A stretch of 14,821 nt of DNA from assembly GCA_021205375.1 (NCBI GenBank), contig JAJPXR010000186.1, positions 1-14,821 on the forward strand. The letters are read 5' to 3'. Position 1 is the stretch's first letter; each line of letters opens with the position of its first letter. Made by a program: the position numbers and the translations under genes. Shown in pieces: positions 1-4,544 of this stretch. This DNA comes from Clostridiales bacterium. GTDB lineage: Bacteria > Bacillota > Clostridia > Oscillospirales > Oscillospiraceae. A model generated the notes under the pieces. That model was given only the letters and a program-made list of their open reading frames with translations, did not search any database and was not told the origin of the DNA.

Positions 1-3
1 GTA

Positions 4-9
4 TATACT
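4..9 (+). promoter_or_regulatory. possible -10 element (TATACT) for the DUF2089 operon
   Basis: TATACT lies 11 bases upstream of the AAGGAGG ribosome binding site at 21-27. A start about seven bases downstream would give a leader of roughly 20 nt before the ATG at 35. The matching -35 would lie outside the window, so this rests on one hexamer only. Confidence 0.3.
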
Positions 10-34
10 GAATTTAATGAAAGGAGGGCTGTCC

Positions 35-343
35 ATGGCCATTGAATTTCTGCCGGAATGGATGGCGAATCTGGATGAGGAAGATTTGGCCTTTGTCCGG
101 CGCTTCGTGCTGGCCTCCGGCTCGCTGAAAAAGGTCGCCGCCGAGTACGGCGTCTCCTACCCCACCGTCCGGCTGCGACTGGACCGGCTCATCCAGAAAA
201 TCGAGTTGGGGGAGAGCGGCGAGAAGGACCCCTACATCGCCCTGGTCAAGCGGCTGGCCGTCAACGAGAAGCTGGACTTCGACACGGCCAAGCTGCTCAT
301 CAACGAGTACAAAAAACAGAAATCCCCCGGTCAAGCGGGGTAA
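35..343 (+). CDS. DUF2089-family helix-turn-helix protein (short form)
   Basis: This is a 102-residue protein resembling the DUF2089 family, small putative DNA-binding proteins of Firmicutes whose fold resembles sigma-factor region 4. Residues 19-56 read as a helix-turn-helix: a helix ending FVLASGS, then KKVAAEYGVSYPTVRLRLDR, where the pattern AxxxGVSxxTVRxRLD matches a recognition helix. The C-terminal part (residues 65-97) is a charged helical segment. The cysteine-rich N-terminal ribbon found in longer family members is absent. The start is the ATG at 35, because AAGGAGG at 21-27 sits seven bases before it; an in-frame ATG at 17 would lie upstream of that site. The gene is followed 27 bases later by two paralogous membrane-protein genes in the same orientation, so a regulatory role linked to the membrane is plausible but inferred. 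Confidence 0.8.
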   Translation: MAIEFLPEWMANLDEEDLAFVRRFVLASGSLKKVAAEYGVSYPTVRLRLDRLIQKIELGESGEKDPYIALVKRLAVNEKLDFDTAKLLINEYKKQKSPGQAG

Positions 344-370
344 ATGCCCAACTTTAAAGGAGGAATCCAT

Positions 371-700
371 ATGGAAACCAGTGCTGTCCGCGTGACGATA
401 CTGCTCGTCTTTTTCCTGGTGCTGCCCATCGGGGCCATCGTCCTGCAAATCTTTCTCTCCCGGATGGAGAGCCGAATCCCCGGCCTGATTTTGCCGGGGC
501 TGAACCTGGTGGTTTCCGTGCTCACCGTGCTGCTGATGGTGGCCAACACCGGCAGTCTGATGGAAATCATTGCGACTATTCTGTCAACGCTCCTGCTGTT
601 CAACATCCCCACCCTCCTGCTGCTGCTCATCTATTACGTCTGCCGGAGAAAGTACCGCAAGCAGAGCCAGATGGACAGGATGCGGATTCAGGATCTGTGA
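371..700 (+). CDS. small three-helix membrane protein, paralog 1
   Basis: A 109-residue hydrophobic protein of unknown function. Likely membrane helices are residues 7-29, 38-58 and 64-90. A strongly basic tail follows, beginning CRRKYRKQSQ and ending RIQDL. With an odd number of helices and a positive C-terminus, the tail probably faces the cytoplasm. The start is the ATG at 371, seven bases after AAAGGAGG (356-363); an in-frame ATG at 344 precedes that site and is rejected. The next gene encodes a clear paralog: both share an LSRME..PGL.LP segment after the first helix and an almost identical final 27 residues. The upstream neighbour is a DUF2089 regulator and the three genes end at one terminator, so they are probably one transcript. 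I do not recognise the family and assign no activity. Confidence 0.8.
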   Translation: METSAVRVTILLVFFLVLPIGAIVLQIFLSRMESRIPGLILPGLNLVVSVLTVLLMVANTGSLMEIIATILSTLLLFNIPTLLLLLIYYVCRRKYRKQSQMDRMRIQDL

Positions 701-735
701 CGGTCTGCTTTTGCACAAAGGAGGAAGTTCACTCT

Positions 736-1062
736 ATGCTGGTTTATCTGATTCTTTTCCTGGCCCTTCTCGTCGGGGTGATCCTGCTGCAAACGGTCCT
801 CTCCCGGATGGAGAATCCGGTCCCCGGCCTGGTCCTGCCGGTGGTGTATCTGGTGGGGTTCGTTGTCGGAACGCTGTATGCAACCGGCGCACCCCGCCCC
901 GGAGCCGTGGTTTCGGTATTTTTTCCGCTTCTGTTTTCCAATATTTTTGTGGCTTTGGCGCTGGTTCTTCCCATCGCGCTGCTGCTGTTTATCTACTACG
1001 TTTGCCGGAGGAAATACCGCAAGCAGAGCCAGATGGACAGGATGCGGATTCAGGATTTATAA
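736..1062 (+). CDS. small three-helix membrane protein, paralog 2
   Basis: A 108-residue hydrophobic protein and tandem paralog of the gene before it. Predicted membrane helices are about residues 2-22, 32-50 and 57-89, followed by the same basic tail (CRRKYRKQSQ ... RIQDL). The body has diverged from paralog 1, but the last 42 bases before the final codons (1015-1056) are identical to 653-694, which suggests recent duplication, gene conversion, or strong constraint on the tail. The start is the ATG at 736, because AAAGGAGGA at 718-726 lies just upstream; an in-frame ATG at 697 overlaps the previous stop and precedes that site. The gap after paralog 1 is 35 bases. It ends 18 bases before a strong intrinsic terminator, so it is the last gene of the operon. 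Function unknown. Confidence 0.8.
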   Translation: MLVYLILFLALLVGVILLQTVLSRMENPVPGLVLPVVYLVGFVVGTLYATGAPRPGAVVSVFFPLLFSNIFVALALVLPIALLLFIYYVCRRKYRKQSQMDRMRIQDL

Positions 1063-1080
1063 ACGTTACGCAATGCAATA

Positions 1081-1126
1081 AAGCGGCGGTTCCCCGCACA
1101 GGGAGCCGCCGCTTGTGTCGTTTTTT
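1081..1126 (+). terminator. intrinsic terminator of the DUF2089 operon
   Basis: A GC-rich hairpin pairs 1081-1094 (starting AAGCGGCGG) with 1101-1114 (ending CCGCCGCTT). The 14-bp stem has one G-T pair and a six-base loop. Six T residues follow at 1121-1126. It closes the operon that starts at 35. Confidence 0.92.
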
Positions 1127-1180
1127 CTCAAAAATTTTTTGCAAACGGGCCGCATAGTCCGGTTTTCAGGACTTTGACTT

Positions 1181-1189
1181 TGCTATACT
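1181..1189 (+). promoter_or_regulatory. possible extended -10 promoter upstream of the 50-aa gene
   Basis: TGCTATACT fits an extended -10 (TGn plus TATACT at 1184-1189). A TTGACT at 1174-1179 is only four bases upstream and cannot be its -35; nothing TTGACA-like stands 17 bases upstream. It lies in the gap between the terminator at 1126 and the ATG at 1240. Confidence 0.4.
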
Positions 1190-1190
1190 A

Positions 1191-1230
1191 TCCTTATCAC
1201 AAAACAACGGATTTATGTTATTGATAAGGA
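1191..1230 (+). promoter_or_regulatory. 9-bp perfect inverted repeat overlapping the ribosome binding site
   Basis: TCCTTATCA at 1191-1199 is the exact reverse complement of TGATAAGGA at 1222-1230, with 22 bases between. The right arm contains the start of the AAGGAGG ribosome binding site (1226-1232) of the gene starting at 1240. If the leader begins upstream of 1191 the hairpin would hide that site. If transcription starts near 1196, as the -10 at 1184 predicts, the left arm would be only partly transcribed, and the palindrome would act in DNA instead, for example as an operator. Confidence 0.5.
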
Positions 1231-1239
1231 GGTTCCGTT

Positions 1240-1392
1240 ATGTCAGTTGAAATGCGCAATGTTCGCGGCCACGTGGAAGTCTATGATTTGTTTGGTCAGT
1301 TTCTCTTCTCCGCCGACACCGTCAGCGAAGCCTGGGCGGAGCTGCGGGAGGAGGAGGATTGGCTCAGCCAGCAGGAGCGGTACGCCTCATAA
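1240..1392 (+). CDS. small acidic 50-residue protein of unknown function
   Basis: A 50-codon reading frame from ATG 1240 to TAA 1390-1392, with a full AAGGAGG ribosome binding site at 1226-1232 (seven bases before the ATG). The protein begins MSVEMRNVRGHVEVYD, continues with FGQFLFSADTVSEAWAEL and ends in an acidic helix (REEEDWLSQQE). The pattern suggests a short beta hairpin (HVEVYD, QFLFSAD) followed by one helix. It has no membrane segment and no cysteine, so it is probably a soluble cytoplasmic miniprotein. Small proteins of similar layout occur in Clostridia as far as I recall, but I cannot name a family. It stands alone between the upstream terminator and the SpoIIQ-like gene, with an inverted repeat around its ribosome binding site. 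The good initiation signal and normal codon use argue that it is real. Confidence 0.75.
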   Translation: MSVEMRNVRGHVEVYDLFGQFLFSADTVSEAWAELREEEDWLSQQERYAS

Positions 1393-1419
1393 GCGGGGAA
1401 CGCAGCTTTTCGGGCTTTT

Positions 1420-1429
1420 GGGTATAATT
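1420..1429 (+). promoter_or_regulatory. possible -10 of the SpoIIQ-like gene (TATAAT, also sigma-F-like)
   Basis: GGGTATAATT contains a perfect TATAAT (1423-1428), and the same ten bases fit the GGnnAnAnT pattern of sigma-F/sigma-G -10 elements. The -35 region is poor for either: ACGCA at 1400-1404 is only a weak match to GYATA. In Bacillus subtilis spoIIQ is under sigma-F, which makes the second reading attractive but unproven. Confidence 0.35.
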
Positions 1430-1473
1430 CTGGAAAAATCGGGTTATCCTTCCTGCATGGAGGTAATTTGACC

Positions 1474-2268
1474 ATGAAAAAACATTCTTTTACCCAAAAG
1501 CTGACCAATTTCCTCAACGGCAGGGGCTTCTACATCGCCCTGGCTCTGTGCCTGGCCGCCATCGGCGTGTCCTGCTGGTATCTGTGGCAGGGGGCGACCC
1601 TGGCAGGCGAGATGGCGGAGGAGGCCAGCGCGGTGGAGACCGTCACCCTGGAGCCGGAGGAATCCGAGGAGACCGCCGGTGACGCGGACATTTCCACCGA
1701 CCCGGCGGACGCCGAGGACCTCGCCGAAGAGGACGCTCCCAGCGACGCCCCTGCTGAATCTGACGCAGAAGAGACGGCGAACACCGAAACCGCGGCGGAA
1801 ACTGCCGTGACCGAAGAATCTGCCGAGACTCTGGAGCCAGTGACGGAGACCGCCGCCGAGATCTCCGAGTGGGTCTGGCCCCTGGAGGGGGCGGTGGTGG
1901 CCGCTTTCTCCAGCGACACCCTGACCTATAACGAGGCTCTGGGCGACTGGCGCACCCACAGCGGGATTGACCTCTCCGCCGAGGTGGGGCAGGAGGTGGT
2001 GGCCGCCTGCTCCGGTACGGTCATCTCCGTCCAGGACGACGTGCTGCTGGGCCGGACGGTGACGGTGGACTGCGGCGAGGGCCTGACCACCTTGTACGGC
2101 AATCTGGCGGAGGAAACCGCCGTCACCGCCGGGGACACTGTTTCCGCTGGTGATGTCATCGGCGCCGTGGGGGAGACCGCCTCCGGCGAGCGCAACGAGA
2201 CCGCGTGGCTCCACTTCGCCGTGGAGCAGGACGGAGAGCCGGTGGACCCCATGGAATATCTGGGGTGA
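1474..2268 (+). CDS. SpoIIQ-like membrane-anchored M23 (LytM) domain protein, catalytically degenerate
   Basis: A 264-residue protein with one membrane anchor (residues 18-38), an acidic, Ala/Thr/Glu-rich linker (about 45-132) and a C-terminal LytM/M23 domain (about 133-264). In active M23 endopeptidases zinc is held by H and D of HxxxD and the last H of HxH, with catalysis by the H of YxHL and the first H of HxH. Here the ligands H162, D166 (HSGID) and H247 (WLHF) remain, but the catalytic positions are N210 (YGNL) and W245. It should bind zinc but probably does not cut peptidoglycan. This layout matches SpoIIQ, the forespore half of the SpoIIQ-SpoIIIAH channel across the engulfing membranes; another LytM scaffold is possible. 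ATG 1474 is chosen (GGAGG at 1459-1463, ten bases away); a TTG at 1468 is the alternative. Confidence 0.72.
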   Translation: MKKHSFTQKLTNFLNGRGFYIALALCLAAIGVSCWYLWQGATLAGEMAEEASAVETVTLEPEESEETAGDADISTDPADAEDLAEEDAPSDAPAESDAEETANTETAAETAVTEESAETLEPVTETAAEISEWVWPLEGAVVAAFSSDTLTYNEALGDWRTHSGIDLSAEVGQEVVAACSGTVISVQDDVLLGRTVTVDCGEGLTTLYGNLAEETAVTAGDTVSAGDVIGAVGETASGERNETAWLHFAVEQDGEPVDPMEYLG

Positions 2269-2290
2269 TTTTCTTCAAGATAAGTGCAGG

Positions 2291-2475
2291 TTTTCTGTGA
2301 AGAACTACTATTCCACAACTGACCATCCCCCTTGCCTCCCCTGAAAGGGCAGGGAGGGGCAAAGCCCCGGAAGTGCCGCTTGACGGCGGAGGAGGGCCGC
2401 CGCCTTTAGGCGGTGGCGCAGGGAGAAGCGCAGCTTCGGAAGTGCCGCTTGACGGCGGAGGGGTTCCTGTCACAT
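2291..2475 (+). repeat. compound palindromic intergenic repeat, copy A (expanded)
   Basis: This copy lies in the 248-base gap between the convergent SpoIIQ-like gene and mntP. It shares its left flank (AGAACT ... TGACCA.CCC) and the core CTTGCCTCCCCTGAAAGGG with copy B, and the CCGCCGCCTTTAGGCGGTGGC hairpin module (without its last G) with copies B and C. It is longer because a 25-base segment (2368-2392) recurs exactly at 2437-2461, on either side of the GGCGG hairpin module. Its hairpins lie between converging genes and could slow polymerase, but there is no T-run. Confidence 0.8.
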
Positions 2476-2516
2476 AACTAAATAAAAAGGACAGTCATAT
2501 CTGGAATGAATGTGTG

Positions 2517-3080
2517 TTAAAACCCAATGACCCCCAAATGCTCCAGCAAAATCTTGCCCCCCATCAGAATCAGCACCAGCCCACCGGCCAGCTCCGCACG
2601 GGATTTGTACCGGGCGCCGAACACGTTGCCCACCTGCAAACCCACGCAGGACAGCACAAAGGTGATGCAGCCGATGAAGCACACCGCCGGGAGGATGTCC
2701 ACCTGCAAAAAGGCGAAGGTCACGCCCACGGCCAGCGCGTCGATGCTGGTGGCCACCGCCAGGGCCAGCATCGCCCCAACCGCAAAGGAGGCGTCTATTT
2801 CCTCCGCCTCGCCCCTGGACTCCCGCACCATGTTGCCGCCGATCAGCGCCAGCAGCACAAAGGCGATCCAGTGGTCCACCTGCTCCACCAGGCTCTGGAA
2901 GCCGCTGCCCAGCAGGTAGCCAATGAGGGGCATCAGCGCCTGAAAACCGCCAAACCACAGCCCCACACACAGAAGATGTTTGGGCCGCACCTTCTCCACC
3001 GAAAGTCCCTTGCACACCGCCACCGCGAAGGCGTCCATGGACAGACCCACCGCGATGACAAACAATTCCCACAGTCCCAT
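2517..3080 (-). CDS. mntP: MntP-family manganese efflux pump
   Basis: A 187-residue integral membrane protein of the MntP (YebN) family, close to the usual length of about 188. It exports Mn2+ from the cytoplasm. Six membrane helices are expected, arranged as two related halves. The conserved acidic signatures are visible: GLSMDAFAVAV with D16 in helix 1 and ATSIDALAVGV with D114 in the second half, both needed for metal movement in studied members. The frame stays open upstream to 3188, but the start is the ATG at 3080: GAGGAGGA precedes it on the minus strand with about seven bases between, and the shorter form matches family length. A manganese riboswitch and terminator directly upstream (3196-3321) strongly support the assignment, since this element controls manganese exporters in many bacteria. 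Expression should rise when manganese is high. Confidence 0.93.
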   Translation of the reverse strand: MGLWELFVIAVGLSMDAFAVAVCKGLSVEKVRPKHLLCVGLWFGGFQALMPLIGYLLGSGFQSLVEQVDHWIAFVLLALIGGNMVRESRGEAEEIDASFAVGAMLALAVATSIDALAVGVTFAFLQVDILPAVCFIGCITFVLSCVGLQVGNVFGARYKSRAELAGGLVLILMGGKILLEHLGVIGF

Positions 3081-3195
3081 GTTGTTTTCCTCCTCATTTG
3101 CTTCTCCGAAAGCATTTCCTCTGCGGCGCGACCATAACACGCCGCATTTTTTGCGCCGGAACAGGCCCGGCAGTCCCAAAAGGGGCAATCGGAAT

Positions 3196-3239
3196 AAAAA
3201 AAGGCGAGACCTATCTGCTCCTCATGCAGATAAGTCTCG
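3196..3239 (-). terminator. riboswitch-controlled intrinsic terminator upstream of mntP
   Basis: On the minus strand CGAGACTTATCTGC (3239-3226) pairs with GCAGATAGGTCTCG (3218-3205). The 14-bp stem has one G-T pair and a seven-base loop, and seven T residues follow (3202-3196). The upstream arm contains the ACGAGACT segment that also closes the riboswitch aptamer, so aptamer and terminator should be mutually exclusive. Confidence 0.9.
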
Positions 3240-3322
3240 TCATTTCAGCCGGGGCCAGGAATTGCTTCCAGGCTGTTGACCCCGGCGCACACTTGCCATA
3301 GTTGTGCCGACTACTCCCTTAT
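3227..3322 (-). promoter_or_regulatory. yybP-ykoY manganese riboswitch aptamer
   Basis: Read on the minus strand, the leader begins AAGGGAGTAG (about 3321-3312), continues through a GCCGGGGTCAACAG segment and a CCTGG/CCAGG-type arm, and ends with CCCCGGCTGAAATGACGAGACT (written here only as landmarks CCCCGGC, TGA and ACGAGACT). GGGAGTAG, the GTCAACA-type loop and the closing ACGAGACT are hallmarks of the yybP-ykoY class, which binds Mn2+. The overlap of ACGAGACT with the terminator arm implies transcriptional control: Mn2+ binding frees the downstream gene, here mntP, from termination. Confidence 0.88.
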
Positions 3323-3330
3323 TCCCTTGC

Positions 3331-3359
3331 ATCATACCATATTCGTTCGGCAAACGCAA
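3331..3359 (-). promoter_or_regulatory. sigma-A promoter of the mntP riboswitch leader
   Basis: On the minus strand TTGCGT (3359-3354) and TATGAT (3336-3331) are separated by 17 bases, and TGG directly before the -10 makes an extended -10. The predicted start near 3324 falls just before the riboswitch aptamer. Confidence 0.75.
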
Positions 3360-3383
3360 GGGGACAGTTTGCATTTTTTGTCG

Positions 3384-3944
3384 CTACTCCACCCGGTAGA
3401 ACAGCATCTCCTGGGCGGCACAGTAAAAGGTGTCGTCGCTGACCTCGGTGATGTAATAGGTCAGCCCAGCGGTCTCGCCGGGATAGTTGAAGATCACCAG
3501 CTTGGGACAAAGCCCCGCCGCCGAGCGGTTCAAAATGGCGCAGTCGTAGGTCTCCCCCTCCATGTCCAGATAGGAGATAGTGACGGTACACTGGTTGCCG
3601 TCGAAATATAATTCTTCCGTGTCCCCGCCGAGATTTTTCCACATCCAGCGGCCCTGGAGGGCGGTCATGGTCACGTCGGGGTAATCGGGGTCCACGGAGG
3701 TATCCAGCCCCTCTGTCGCCAGCCACGCGGCGATGTCCTCCGACGCCTGGGCGACTTCCTCCCCAGAGGAAGCTGCACCCCGGCTCCAAAGGCTGGGGAG
3801 GCGGAGCATGGTCAGGTTGGAGATTTTATAGCAGACGTTGTGGTATTGGTAGGGCGCGGCCAGGGGAAACACCACGAAAAAGAGGAACGCTCCCGCGAAA
3901 ACCACGCCCAACAGGGCCAGCAGCCCCTTTTTCAGCACTTTCAC
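3384..3944 (-). CDS. unknown N-terminally anchored or exported protein, third gene of the rimO-pgsA operon
   Basis: A protein of about 186 residues that I do not recognise. After a short basic start (KVLKKG) there is a long hydrophobic segment at residues 7-30, a signal anchor or signal peptide, so the rest should lie outside the membrane. The outer part looks like a small beta-rich domain (repeated strands such as ELYFDG, TVTISYLDMEG, LTYYITEVSDDTFYC) and holds several cysteines. Two starts are possible: a GTG at 3944, four bases after the pgsA stop, and an ATG at 3974 inside pgsA. I prefer 3944 because it puts the basic residues directly before the hydrophobic segment and fits translational coupling, but neither has a good ribosome binding site. 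The gene follows pgsA and is probably cotranscribed with it. No function is assigned. Confidence 0.7.
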   Translation of the reverse strand: MKVLKKGLLALLGVVFAGAFLFFVVFPLAAPYQYHNVCYKISNLTMLRLPSLWSRGAASSGEEVAQASEDIAAWLATEGLDTSVDPDYPDVTMTALQGRWMWKNLGGDTEELYFDGNQCTVTISYLDMEGETYDCAILNRSAAGLCPKLVIFNYPGETAGLTYYITEVSDDTFYCAAQEMLFYRVE

Positions 3945-3948
3945 GGCG

Positions 3949-4476
3949 TCACATATCCGCCCAGTTGATGACATCCTTGTTCTTGACGAAGTATTCCACG
4001 CCGGAATAGACAGTCGTCACCACGATGACCCAGCAGCACACGGTATCCAGCACGGGGATGGACACCGCCAGCATCAGGATGATGCAGACCATGGTGGAGG
4101 CGGTTTTCACCTTGCCGGACCAGGCGGCGGCAATGACCTTGCCCTCGCTGGCGGCCACCAGCCGCATGGCGGAGACGGCGAACTCCCGCGTCAGCACCAC
4201 CAGCAGCATCCACGCCTCCATCCGGCCCCAGGCCACGAACATACACATGGCGGAGGTGACCAGCATCTTGTCCGCGATGGGGTCCATGAACTTGCCGAAG
4301 TCGGTGATCATGTTCCGGGAGCGGGCGATGTAGCCGTCCAGAAAGTCGCTGAGGCTGGCGATGAGAAAGACGGCCAACCCCACCCAGATGTGATAGGGGA
4401 AATCCAGATAGAGGACCACGAGAAAAACGGGGATCAGAACGACCCGAACCATTGTGATTTTGTTAGCAGTGTTCAT
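3949..4476 (-). CDS. pgsA: CDP-diacylglycerol--glycerol-3-phosphate 3-phosphatidyltransferase
   Basis: A 175-residue membrane enzyme that joins CDP-diacylglycerol and glycerol 3-phosphate to phosphatidylglycerophosphate, the committed step to phosphatidylglycerol and cardiolipin. The CDP-alcohol phosphatidyltransferase signature DGxxARx8GxxxDxxxD is complete: D47, G48, A51, R52, G61, D65 and D69, in the segment DGYIARSRNMITDFGKFMDP, with D44 just before it. Several hydrophobic helices follow (about 84-100, 127-145, 147-163). Length is normal for the family. ATG 4476 is preceded on the minus strand by AGGAG about eight bases upstream. It lies 68 bases after rimO in the same direction, an arrangement common in Clostridia, and is closely followed by an unidentified gene. 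Cardiolipin synthases share the motif type, but size and the single signature favour PgsA. Confidence 0.93.
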   Translation of the reverse strand: MNTANKITMVRVVLIPVFLVVLYLDFPYHIWVGLAVFLIASLSDFLDGYIARSRNMITDFGKFMDPIADKMLVTSAMCMFVAWGRMEAWMLLVVLTREFAVSAMRLVAASEGKVIAAAWSGKVKTASTMVCIILMLAVSIPVLDTVCCWVIVVTTVYSGVEYFVKNKDVINWADM

Positions 4477-4544
4477 ACTTCAACTCTCCTAAAGAACGGT
4501 TCCGGCATTGCGCGGGGAAAGGGTAGGGCGGCAGCACTTGGGGC

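Noticed and set aside
1174..1179. TTGACT as -35 for the 50-residue gene
   Set aside because: It is only four bases from the TATACT at 1184, and no -10-like hexamer lies 16-18 bases further down.
2291..2475. Repeat copy A as a CRISPR array or ordinary terminator
   Set aside because: There are only two direct repeat units with no regular spacers, and no T-run follows the hairpins.
3081..3188. Upstream extension of MntP
   Set aside because: The strong GAGGAGGA site sits directly before the ATG at 3080 and the shorter protein has the normal MntP length. The extension is basic and non-membrane-like.
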